Positions 13,592 to 25,204 of a stretch of 64,000 nucleotides of DNA are shown here, one piece after another. The stretch's first letter is position 1; every line of letters starts with the position of its first letter. Made by a program: the position numbers and the translations under genes. The DNA is from Syngnathus acus (Eukaryota > Chordata > Actinopteri > Syngnathiformes > Syngnathidae): assembly GCF_901709675.1 (NCBI RefSeq), contig NC_051090.1, forward strand, positions 7,147,842 through 7,211,841, read 5' to 3'. The notes beneath the pieces are model-generated. The model was given only the letters and a program-made list of their open reading frames with translations. It made no database searches and had not been told where the DNA came from.

Positions 13592-16500
13592 ATGCTCCTT
13601 GTCGTCCTGCTCGGTTACCTGACTCTGGCCTCTGGTCAACAGCTGGACGAGGACTGGGTTGACCCATATGACTTGCTCAACTACGACGCTACCACTAAAA
13701 CCATGAGGAAGCCCGCTGAGGTAGAGATATTCCTTAATATTCCCACCTGACTAAATAATCGCTATCTTTGTCTATAAATGCAAATGAAATGTGATGGACT
13801 GCTTGCTAATATCAATTTATTTAACCACATTCTTCGTAGAAACCAGTAAGGGATTTAAATGTCCCAATCTCAAGAAAAGGGCACGACGACTGGGGGCAAG
13901 GTGAACTGAAGGTCTGCAACCAACAGTTGTCTGATTTACAAACTCAGGTGAGTGGTTGCATACTTTTATAGAAACGCTGTGTACAGAAACGGTGTTTGCA
14001 TTTTGCTTCTCTTCAGGTTGAAGCCCAAATGACTAGTATGAGACTCAACCCGCAGCAGGCTACATGTAATCCTGTTTTTAAAAGATTCCTGAGCAGACTC
14101 CTTAAGGACATACAAAGAATTGAAGAGGTACGTTGTCTTTGCCTGTCGTTGGTGTAGTGTCAACGTACTTTGAAATGTTGTCAATATAATATTTTTTTCA
14201 CAATTCACTACTACAGTCAGCCACGTACGTATGTTATCATAGTTATTGTAGATCAGGCATTCTCAAAAGTCCAAGTCCAGTATGTAATACATATGTACTG
14301 ATCCTACAAACTTGCCAGCGTGCTCTGAAATGCTCCTTGTAAAGTAGTTGTTGCTCTTTATATGCTTTGCTATGATTATATCTGTGGTTCTTGATGGAAA
14401 AATCTCATGAAAGGACGGAATGGACATACAAAATAGAATGTGTCATCCTCTAGATACGAGGGTGTTACAAGTTACAACAACATTTAGCTGACAATATATT
14501 TGACACTGAACTGGAAGAGATAGAAAGAAACCTTCTGCCCCCCCTCCCTCCCCCACACACACTTGTACAGCCCCAAGACTCCGTAAACTATGATGCCACA
14601 ATTCAACTGTCCGGCCAAGCCATGGCCGAGATTCAGACCTTTCTTGATGGGGAAGACGGCTGCAGATCAGGCGCCCTGGACCACGCCATCAGTCAGCTAC
14701 TGGTAGACCTTCGACGACACGACTACGAGGTTTGGAAGTGGCGCTTTGAAGATACCTTTGGTGTTGAGCTGGACACACTTTTGAAGGTAAGAACGGGGGA
14801 GGTCCTGAAGACGTGTGTATTTTTTGGACTCAAAATTTGAAATAATATCCAATTTTCTGTACAGGAATGCAAATCCTAACTTTGTTTTTATAAGTCAGAT
14901 GTTTTTGACAGACATATTTTTGCCAACCTATTGACATTGTGTCATGACGATGCTTGTTTTCTTTCTTTCCTATGTTTTCTGCTAGTTGGCCCTATGTGTT
15001 TTGGTTTTCACGGTCATCATCTGCACTCAGCTGTGGTCTTGCATCTCCTGGCTAGTGCAGTTCAAACGCCTGTTCGCCATCTGCTTCTTTGTCAGTGTTG
15101 TCTGGAATTGGTTATATCTGTACAAGGTGAGTCGGGATACTTGAAACATAGACTTCCTTTGTAGACACTGGTTTTAAGACTTTGTTTTTGTCAGATTGCT
15201 TTTGCTGAGCACCAAAGGAACATTGCGACGATGCATAGCATCAACGACAAATGCACTGGGGTAAAGACGATTGACTGGCGCGATAGTTTGAAAGGTATGT
15301 TGAAACAACGGCACACGCTACTTACAAGAAGTGTAGATACAATTCATGTGATGATGCAGATGAAAAGAAATAACTTGCTTTGCATCCTTGCAGAGTGGTT
15401 CAGAAGCACGTTAACTCTGCAGGATGACCCTTGCAAGAGATACTATGAAGTCCTCATGGTCAATCCTGTTCTGCTAGTACCTCCCACCAAGGTACATGCC
15501 GCCAGATAACATTGAATACGGATAAAAAAATGTCAGCAACATTTGACGTCATTCTGTCTGCGGGTCAGCTGAGTCATATCTCGGACTTTGAGCAAGAGAT
15601 GGGGCATATCCTCATTCTCAAGATACAAGTCGACAAACAGCCATTCACACTCATCAGTGATTTCAGATATTTAGTCAATCTAACATGCATTTTTTGAGGA
15701 ACGATTGAAATATTGCTATTTAGTTAGTTCAATACTTTAACAAGTGCTTAAAGTGGGTGAAAACAAAAATGACTAAGTCGCAGTGGAGTTATGTGAACGT
15801 TTCCTTCTGTGAAGGCAATCTCGGTTACGATCACCACCTTCATCACAGAGCCACTGAAGCACGTCGGCCTGGGGATCAGCGAGTTCCTGAGAGCGCTCCT
15901 CAAAGATCTTCCGATCACCCTACAGATTCCTGTTCTCCTCACGATTGTGCTTGCCATTGTGGTAAAGTCACCTGAATTGTTAGCATGTTGAGTCGCGCAT
16001 TGTCCTCCAAGTATTGCAGTCGGAGAGGGTCATCAAGTCAAGAAAAATCAATGTTACTAAAAGACAAATTGTTCTTTTTAGGTATTCATGTATGGAAGTG
16101 TGCAGGCAGTTTTCCAGTACGGAATCACTGCACCTCTACGCCGTGACAGAAGGGATCCCGCCATACCGCCACCGGAGCAGCCTCGTCTCCAAGAAATCGA
16201 GGACCGTGGCCACATGGAAGCAGGGGACATGGCGCAGCCTCGTCCACGACGCGATTCAAATGAATCGCCATTGCAGAGGGATCAGTTTTGCAGGTCCCGG
16301 CCCAACAAAGCCAAAGAAGGGCCAGCTCGGGTGTTTGTGGAGACTTTGCGCACCGCCCCTTCCTCCCACGTAGATGGGGGAAGGCGTGCGAGACGCGTCG
16401 AGGCAGGGCAGGGGGACGAGGCCGATCCTCAAGCGGACTCTGACTCTGACAACTATGCAGAGGCAGAGGAGGAGCAAAGAGGCGCCGCTGGTGTTTTGCT

Positions 16501-17091
16501 GTCACAGGTTGACGCCAAAACTAAAGGCACAGACTCTCAGTCCGAACAGCCAAAAGACCACGACACCAAAGAGAGGAAGCCATCTGGACCTCCAGAGACT
16601 CTACCTAAAGATAATGTGCAGATAAAAGCTCAGGTATGTGGTAGTTCCTGTTTTGGGGTTATCATTACATCACCGCTATGGTGTGTCACAAATAAGCCAC
16701 AGACAAAGGAAAACAGACTTCTGGGGTTAAACCTTCAGAGGTTCACTCAACTGAAGTCCCACATGACTTGCAGCGGATTTGAACAAGTTTCTTTGGATCT
16801 TTGAGAGAGATTCCTGGTTGAATTTTAAATTGTAATACGTCTGGAGTGGTCGACGTGATTATTTTTGGGCAAAACTTTCAGGACCTGGAACTGAGAGTAG
16901 GAATTGGACAACACTTCCAATGTTGCATTGCAATACCGGTCTCTGGAGGACTGAAAGGTCTCAACACTTCCAATGTTATATTGCAATACCTGTCCCTGCA
17001 GGACCCAAAGGCCTCAACTGGAAACTCGACGCCGCCTGTCTCACTGACAAATGTGGAAACGCTCGGCAGGCCTGTTCAAGAGACAGGATGA
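13592..17091 (+). CDS. clcc1: Chloride channel CLIC-like 1 (CLCC1)
   Basis: ER membrane protein that contributes to anion conductance and ER ion/lipid homeostasis. Ten exons: 13592-13720, 13840-13947, 14017-14127, 14571-14786, 14986-15126, 15195-15294, 15394-15491, 15815-15961, 16082-16633 and 16882-17091, in frame, 603 residues. There is a signal peptide (MLLVVLLGYLTLASG), then an acidic lumenal N-terminal region ending in a conserved segment (ALDHAISQLLVDLR through FEDTFGVELDTLLK). Two adjacent hydrophobic segments lie in exon 5 (about residues 189-235). Exon 8 carries a further membrane segment (LQIPVLLTIVLAIVV), and a long polar cytosolic tail follows. The tail is poorly conserved. The last exon carries a 53-bp tandem duplication, and in-frame acceptors exist at both 16882 and 17002. 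AATAAA at 17937-17942 would give an approximately 850-bp 3' UTR. Confidence 0.93.
16909..17014 (+). repeat. Tandem 53-bp duplication inside the last clcc1 exon
   Basis: Copy 1 (16909-16961) and copy 2 (16962-17014) both start CAACACTTCCAATGTT and match at 45 of 53 positions. Because 53 is not a multiple of three, the copies are translated in different frames: copy 1 gives HFQCCIAIPV and copy 2 gives TSNVILQYLS. Neither frame meets a stop. Confidence 0.85.
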
Positions 17092-17936
17092 AACTACGTT
17101 TGGAGCTTGTGGCTTCACCGGTGGATGTCACAGTGCCAAAATGATGTCATCTCTGCAGAGTTGGAGGCTGAGTAGCCCTTATCTTTAACAGCTACTTGCT
17201 GTTGCAGTAAATGCTCTTCAAATAGAGACGTCAATACTCTGTATGAACTGCCGGCGAACACTTAAGCACTTTAAGCACGTTGAAGAGAACCTGTGGTGCT
17301 CAGAAGAAAAATTTGTATCTTTTTTTGGTTACAGTGCACGGTTTGACAAAGTAGGAAGTGTCAGTTGATGCCATTTTAAAGCAAAATTTGAATCAGGAAT
17401 GGTGTTCAATTTTTTTTCTATGTGAATACATTTGTTTTTGTACTTTTAGAATTGTATTTTAAGTCTTAAAGGTGGATGCTCAGGCATGTTTTCTTTTCTT
17501 TTTTGTATAATTATCGGTGAGGTCTCATGAGACCCAAAGTTTAACAGGGAGCTTGCATTTGTAGATTGCTGGTCAGCATGAGGGTGTGAGAATAGATTAG
17601 AATTGGAACTGGGGAAGTCTACCTGTTATTTGTATGCCTGATGTAGTGGGATGCTCATCTGTCTATAATGTCTCATCAGTCCAGAACAGTGATGTGCCGT
17701 ACATTTTGTACCCACACTGGGGACTTATTCTTCATAATATTGTTTTGCAATTTTTTTTTAACCCTTTTAACATTTAATGATTTCGAGACTGATGCTACAG
17801 TGTCATTGTGCTTGAACTTGATGGCGGTTTTGGGCTTCAACATTCTAAATTTTAAATTCATAAGCACTAACTAGGAGAAAATTGTTGGTACCACCTCCCC
17901 GTCAATGAAAGAAATATAAGATAAAGACAAAAATGT

Positions 17937-17942
17937 AATAAA
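17937..17942 (+). terminator. Polyadenylation signal, probable clcc1
   Basis: AATAAA about 850 bp after the clcc1 stop codon. No earlier canonical signal was noticed in the 3' flank, but use of another site cannot be excluded. Confidence 0.4.
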
Positions 17943-18211
17943 ATTAAAGACGTAATGCAACTTAGCACTTGAAAACCAGAAATTGCTTTTGAATTGTGGT
18001 TCAGCAGTTCTATCAAAAATGAAACAACTTCATAGAGTGCACCAGCTGTTTCTGTAAAAGCGCTTTACAGACTGACATTTTCGTGCCCTCTAAGCCCTGA
18101 GAAGCCACAAGAGGGCATTAAAGCCTAAATAATCGGAGATATTTGCCTGAGAGGGAGCAAACCCAGCACCCAACCTTTGATAAATGATAAAATATATAAT
18201 GATGATGATAT

Positions 18212-18321
18212 AACTTTATTTATCCCACAGTGGGGACATTTATTTGTCACAGCAGCGTATTCTTGCACTCTTGTACGCTGCTATGACAATTAAATTTCCC
18301 CGCTGTAGGGTAGATAAAGTT
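18212..18321. repeat. 110-bp inverted repeat (MITE-like hairpin)
   Basis: Two 49-bp arms (18212-18260 and 18273-18321) are inverted copies with 8 differences around a 12-nt loop. As plus-strand RNA, four of the differences are G.U pairs, so about 45 of 49 positions would pair. Arms begin AACTTTAT and contain CAGCAGCGTA next to the loop. This looks like a short foldback transposon; a pre-miRNA-like transcript is possible but undemonstrated. Confidence 0.75.
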
Positions 18322-18329
18322 CTAAATCA

Positions 18330-19970
18330 TATATTTTTACCCCACTATCAAAAGATACCATTTGTGGGTCGTTTCTGTGTTAGGGTAATGTCAAACGAAT
18401 TTACAATGATATTTATGTGTTTGGGATTGTGTGTTTACAATTAAACCTATTTGTATAAACAATTCTAAATGAATTTTAAAATCTTTCAATTTTTTTAGTT
18501 ATTGTTTGACTTGCATGTGGGGGGGGAAAAATTGTGGCAGCTAATGTTCCAACACGCAGAATTTAAAGAACATATTGAACACTTTTCAAGCCATTTAATT
18601 GTCACCCACAGATGAATATATAATTTCAAACGAAACAAAATAATAAGAAACGCACTGAAACGCTAAAGGTGGGCTCATGAAACTAAAATTGATGTTTGTC
18701 GGGGGCCCCTGTGAACTCATTCCATACTCCATTCCAGCTGGTAAAATGTCTGACAATTTTTTGTTTGTGATTATATGTCACACGCACATCAGATGGGCGG
18801 GGCCGCAGATTTCGCCATGAAGCCGCTGCTTGCATAACATGAGAAAATATTTAGTGTAAGTAGTAATGAGGTATTAGGAAAAGCAGTGACGTTATCTTTG
18901 ATTTTTGGCACTGGAAAGTTTACAGGTCATGGAGGAGCTTGTGACAACATTTAAGGTCAGGTTGGAATGACATTAAAACCTATTAGTGAAACCGGCCTAC
19001 CACAGTTGCTAGTTTATTCCTCACAATACATTCCTCATGTCTAATTGTAATTTGCTTTTTTAAATGATAATATTCAAAAAGATAGTCACGGGGTGAGAAA
19101 ATTACATGTGAGCCACAATTATTGATGGATATGGTCAAAATGTAAATTTAGAAATTGTAGGTGCTCAAACCACAATGTGTTTATTTGTGTGATTTCAGTT
19201 TGCAGTGGTTTACAACTGAACTTCCATTCCATTAAAGGTGTGACTAATATTCTGATGCGGTACATTTTTACACTCCTCCAAACTGCTACTACAGTAATGA
19301 TCATTTTGTTATTTTACTGTAATTTTGCTTTAAACATGACCTCAGCATTGCAATTATAATAATTCCTATAATTATAATATATAATGTTATAATTATGATT
19401 ATAATAATAATTCGAAGTCATATTCCTTGATTGGCACGCTCAAACATGGCGAATAAAAATTCTTGAATCTTGAATAATGTATAGGATCGGTGTTGTTTTC
19501 TATTGTAAATACAAATAAAATAAAATTATATATATGAATAAAAAAATTTACAATAAATTGTGTTAATGGTGGGAAAAAAAACTCAATTCTTAACAGTTTT
19601 ATAAAATCTTCACATTTAAGAGTTATTTTTCTGAAAATTTTTGTTTTACTTGCAGGAGAAAAAGATGTCACAACACGCAGAAGTTAATAAACATAGAAAA
19701 CACAAAAAATGTAAAGTGCTTGCTTCAAGCCATCTTATTGCCACTTGTAGGTGAATATTATGTCAAACTAAAGCAAAGAATCAAAAACACAGTGATGGCA
19801 ACCGGAATAAGAGAACTTCAAAAGGCAAAAGTCAGGTTGGGTTGACTTGTTTTATTTGTGACATCTATTATTTCTTGTTTACCTAACCGCTATGGCCGGG
19901 GCAAGATAACACCATTGACAGAGAGATGCCTGGTTAATCATACTTGATTTTTGGGCATGTGCACAACAGC
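18330..19970. other. Non-coding interval between clcc1 and the vitellogenins
   Basis: AT-rich sequence with no protein-like exons. It contains the 62-bp dispersed repeat at 19413-19474 and, toward its right end, several TGAC half-sites and an HNF1-like half-site that may belong to the first vitellogenin promoter. Confidence 0.55.
19413..19474. repeat. 62-bp dispersed repeat (copy 1)
   Basis: Matches 53040-53101 at 57 of 62 positions without gaps. It ends in AAAATTCTTGAATCTTGAA, the kind of short A/T-rich terminal motif seen at LINE 3' ends. Family not identified. Confidence 0.65.
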
Positions 19971-19988
19971 CAAGTGCCTTTATAAAGG
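19932..19988 (+). promoter_or_regulatory. Core promoter of the first vitellogenin
   Basis: TATAAAGG at 19981-19988 lies about 40 bp upstream of the start codon, which predicts a 5' UTR of only about 10-17 nt; very short leaders are known for vertebrate vitellogenins. GGTTAATCAT at 19932-19941 is an HNF1-type half-site, consistent with liver expression. I saw no perfect palindromic oestrogen response element here, only TGAC-type half-sites further upstream. Confidence 0.6.
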
Positions 19989-20021
19989 AGCATCTGACAT
20001 GGATCAGTCACATCCATCGCT

Positions 20022-23000
20022 ATGAGGGTGCTCGTGCTTGCCTTGGCTGTGGCCCTCGTGGGTATGTCTTCTTGCTTTTACATTGTTTTACAATTTCTGG
20101 TGGATTTTCAATGTAAAATAACTCTTTATTCCTATTTTCACTATTCATTCAGCTGCCAATCAGGTCAAAGTTGGTGAGTAAATCCTTACTAAAAATAAGT
20201 CAATGTTTTTTGATTCATACTCAAATTGCCTGTGTCTTGTTGCAGCTCCAGAGTTTGCTGTTGGAAAGACATATAGCTACAACTATGAAGCAATTCTTAT
20301 GGGCGGACTTCCCGAGGAGGGTTTGGCTCGTGCAGGATCCAAAATAAGGAGCAAAGTTCTCATCAGTGCATTGAGCGCTGACAATTTCATATTGAAGGTA
20401 GCGATCATTCTTGTGACAGCATAAAGACATTTTCAGATGGATGTTCAAGTAATGACTACTCGTTCTCTTTCCCTCGTAGCTCCTGGATCCAGAGCTCTTT
20501 GAGTACAGCGGTATCTGGCCCAAGGATGATTTCATTCCAGCCAACAAGCTCACCTCGGCTCTGTCAGCTCAACTCATGACACCGCTCAAGTTTGAGTATG
20601 CTAATGGCGTCGTAGGAAAAATCTTTGCCCCGGCTGGCGTCTCTGCCTCTGTGCTGAACATCGTGAGGGGAATCCTCAACATGCTCCAAATGAACATCAA
20701 GAAGACGACAAACGTCTACGAGCTTCAGGAGGTACGACTAATCTCTTTCATTGTAACAATTGCAAATTTAGCTGACATGTATGTTTTGATTGTGGTGGAA
20801 TAGCCCGGCGTACAAGGCGTGTGCAAGACCCATTACGTGATCACCGAGGATGCCAAGGCGGAGCGATTCTTTTTGACCAAGACCAAGGACCTGGACCACT
20901 GCCAGGAGAGAATTATCAAGGATATCGGCACGGCTTACACTGAGAAATGTCCTGAGTGTAAAACGGTAGGCGCCGGTTGTCACTTGTCACCCGCATTGTG
21001 ATGTTTGATAGCGTCTTAACATCTTTTTCTTGTTGTTTATGTAGAGAGGCAAAGCCCTGACGGGAACTGCAGCATACGACTATGTCATAAAACCATCAGA
21101 AACAGGTGCTCTGATCCTGGAGGTGTCCTCGGTTGAGCTGATTCACTTCTCTCCCATGAACTTCCTGAACGGTGCTGCCCAGATGGAGGCTAAGTATGTG
21201 CTCCATTTTCTTTTTTTTAAAAACGGTGAAAGACAAAAAGAGAGGTCATTCAATAAACAGTGTCGGTCCTCAGGCAATGGTTGAAATTCGTGGAGATCCA
21301 GAAATCTCCAGTGGAGCCCATCAAAGCCGAATATCTCCCACGCGGTAGCCTGCAGTATGAGTTTGGCAGTGAGCTGCTCCAGACACCCATCCAGCTTCTG
21401 AGGATTACCAATGCTGAGGCTCAGGTACTTCAATCATTACTCCTAACCATTTTCATTTTCACCACTTCACTTTTTTGATTAACAGATTGTTGAGATTCTG
21501 AACCACCTGGTGAGCAACAATGTGGCCAAAGTCCATGAAGATGCACCTCTGAAGTTCATCGAGCTCATCCAGCTGTTGCGTTTGGCCAAGTACGAGAGTA
21601 TCGAGGCCCTCTGGTCGCAGTTCAAATCGCGTACGGCTCATAGGTAATTGCAAGCTTGATTTAAAAAAAAAAAAATAAAATCACTCTTGACCCAAATAAT
21701 AACTTAGATGGTATTCCTCACTTTCAGAGAATGGATCCTGAATACTATCCCTGCCATTGGGACTCATGTTGCACTGAGGTTCATCAAGGAAAAATTCGTT
21801 GCTGGTGAGATTACCTTTGCTGAAGCAACTCGGTCTTTGGTGGCAGCCGTCCACACGGTGACTGCTGACACGGAGGCCCTCAGACTCCTCCAGGCAAGTC
21901 AAATTGTCATGGCGACCAAAAAAAGAATCAAAATTTGTGACATGTTTCTATGTATTGACTCATTTTAGGAGTTTGCTGAACACCAAAAGGTTATGGAAAG
22001 TCCGGTTTTGAGAGAAGTTGCTGATTTGGGCTATGGCAGCCTGGTTTGGAAATACTGCGTGGAGAATCCGAATTGCCCAGTGGATTTGGTCAGGGTATGA
22101 TGGCTTTGTCCTTTAGCTTTTGTACAACTGAATCTGTTGTAATAGTAACGCGAGTTTTTATTTTCCTCCACAGCCTATCCACGACTGGACTACCAAGGCT
22201 GTTTCCAAGGGGGATGTTAAAGAAATCATTCTCACTCTCAAAGTTCTGGGCAATGCAGGACATCCTAGCAGCCTCAAGCCAATCTTGAAGGTCTTACCTA
22301 ACTTTGGGAGCGCTGCTGCTAATCTGCCACTGGAAGTTCACATCGAAGGTGTTCTGGCCCTGAGGAATATTGCAAAGAGAGAGCCAAAAATGGTGAAAAT
22401 TGATGCTCTGATTCCAATAACTAAAATTCTTGGAAGCAATTTTGTTACATGTTGTGATTTTCTGCTTCAGGTCCAGGATGTTGCCATTCAGCTGTTGCTG
22501 GATAGAGCTCTTCACCCAGAGCTCCGTATGGTCGCCGCCATTGTTCTGTTTGAGACCAAACTACCCATGGGTCTGGTGACTACGCTTGCCGACGCACTCT
22601 TGAAAGAAGAAAACCTCCAAGTTTCCAGCTTGGTCTACTCTTACATGAAGGCAATGACAAGATCCACCACTCCCGATTTTGCCTCTGTGTAAGTATCTTC
22701 AAAACAGTTACGGTTCATTGATGTCGTTGACTTATTTATACATTTTCTTCCATTTGCAGTGCTGCAGCCTGCAATGTTGCTGTGAGAATCCTCAGCCCCA
22801 AACTTAACAGATTGAGCTATCGCTATAGCAGAGCTCTCCTTGTTGATGGCTATTACAGTAAGACCTTGGCAAAATATCAATATAGACAGGAAGAGGTATA
22901 AGATTGGTCAGTTGATGGTTCCCACCTTGTTTCTACAGACCCCTGGATGGTTGGTGCTGCTGCCAGTGCCTTCTATGTGAACGACGCTGCAACAGTTTTG

Positions 23001-25171
23001 CCAAGATCCATCCTGGCCAAAACTCGCTCCTATTTGGCAGGAGCTTATGCTGATGTCATTGAGGTATAACGACAAATGAAAGCATTTCTCATCAAGAATA
23101 TTCACCTGTGCAATATTTCAGATTGGAGTGAGAACTGAGGGAATCCAGGAAGCCCTTCTGAAGGTCCAAGATCTTCCTGACGACATGGATAGGATCACCA
23201 AGATGAAAAGAGTTCTCAAGGCTGTAAGTTCATATGAGATGTTGTATTTGGTATTTCTCTTCTCTATGGCATCCATTTATGTTTATGCATCCCATCCCCA
23301 GATTTCTGAATGGAGGGCCCAGCCTTCAAGGAAGCCCCTTGCCTCGGCACATGTGAAGTTCTTCGGACAGGAGATTGCCTTTGCCAACATTGACAAACCA
23401 TTCATTGATCAGATAACCGCGGTACGTGTCTTCAACTATTGCAAGATGGTTGTAACACAAAGCCTCAAGTCTTGGTCTCATATTTTGTCCACAGCTTGTC
23501 ACCGGACCTGAAGTTCAGGCTTACGGAAGGAGGGCTTTGGATCAGGTGCTGGCTGGTGTGAGATTTAACTATGCTCAGCCACTGCTGGTTGCTGAGGTTC
23601 GTCGCATCCTGCCCACTACTGTCGGTCTGCCAATGGAACTCAGTTTCTATACTTCTTCTGTGATGACTGCCGCCGTTGAACGTAAGCTGGACCTCTGCTT
23701 AAATATAATTGATGTGAAAATTAATCGTTTGACCCTGTCTCTTTTCCACAGTCCAAGCCACTGTGTCACCACCTATAGGTCAGGACTTCCGTCCTTCTCA
23801 ACTTCTTAAATCCGACATCAGCATGAAGGCTACATTTACTCCGAGGTGAACTGATACTTGAGTTCACCTGTTTATCAATCTACAAAAACCTAAACAACTC
23901 CATGCCGAATGCCACTAACATAATTATTTTTTATATTTCTGTGGTTTGCAGTGTTTCCATGCATACTTATGCAGTCATGGGTGTGAATACGCCCATGGCC
24001 CAAGCAGTCGTGGTTTCAAGAGGCAAAGTTCACACTATTGTCCCAGCAAAAATGGAAGCAAGACTTGACATGATCAAGGGCAACTTCAAGTTGGACTTCC
24101 TTCCTGTTCCAGGAGTCAATAAGATTGCATCTGTACTGTACGTACATTTTTCTGGCATCTTCTCGTGACATTATGTTTGCAATTTTTTCATATTTTCTGC
24201 ATCCCCACAGTATTGACACTTATGCCGTTGCACGAAATGTGGAAGATCTTGCCGCTGCTAAGATAACACCAATGATTCCAGCCGACTATTCACCACAGTC
24301 CCAAAAGAGCTCATCCTGGTATCCCGGGATGGCGTCCTCTATGAATGATGGCAAGGTGAGTTTGAGTTCCAGTCGACTGCGTTGACCAACCTTTCCGGAA
24401 AGTAATATTGTTCCTTCTGTTATGCTGTTTCAGCCAGTGCCATCTGAGCTTGTCATAGACCCATCTGGCAAAACGAACAAACTCATTAAGGTCTTTGAGA
24501 AAACGCTGTGTGAAAAAATGGAAACCTTTGGAATCAAGGCATGCGTTGTGATGGAATCTCGCAGCGCGGCTTCCATCCGAGACGTTCCACTGTATTATGC
24601 CATTGGGAAACATTCAGCTTTTGTTGAGGTTACACCAGGCAAGTGGGATGGATGAAGTCACTGGAATAAATAATGGTATAAATGGCGGTTATATAAAAAA
24701 AATCTGTCTTTGGTTCTAGTTTCTGGACCGGAAATCGAGAAGGTTGAAATTGAGATTCAGGTTGGAAAGAAAGCAGCAGAAAAAATCATCAAAGTCATTG
24801 AACTGAGTGAAGATGACGAGACCCCTGAGGACAGGAATGTCCTGTTGAAACTGAAGAAGATCCTTTCTCCTGGTCTAAAGAACCTCACTTCCTCCAGCTC
24901 CAGCAGCTCCCGTTCTTCCAGCTCTGTCTCCAGCCGCTCAAGCGATTCTAGCTCATCCAAGAGCTCTTCGAGTTCCTCTCGAAGAACGAGCAAGGTGGCT
25001 GACACTCTTGATCCCAATCCCAAGACATCCAGGTTACAGAGGGCCTCTAGAAAATCCTCCAGCAGCAGCAGATCCAGCAAATCCTCCAGCAGCAGATCCA
25101 GTAGCAGCAGCAGCAGCAGCCGTAGCGGCAGCAGCAGCAGCAGCCGTAGCAGCAGCAGCAGCAGCAGCCGT

Positions 25172-25204
<33 letters not shown>

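Noticed and set aside
16125-16505. 126-codon minus-strand frame opposite clcc1 exon 9
   Set aside because: Antisense shadow of the GC-rich clcc1 tail exon; the sense frame continues across splice junctions.
19999-20025. Short upstream ORF (8 codons) whose TGA overlaps the vitellogenin ATG
   Set aside because: The TATA box at 19981 predicts transcription start at about 20005-20012, downstream of this ATG, so it is probably not in the mRNA.
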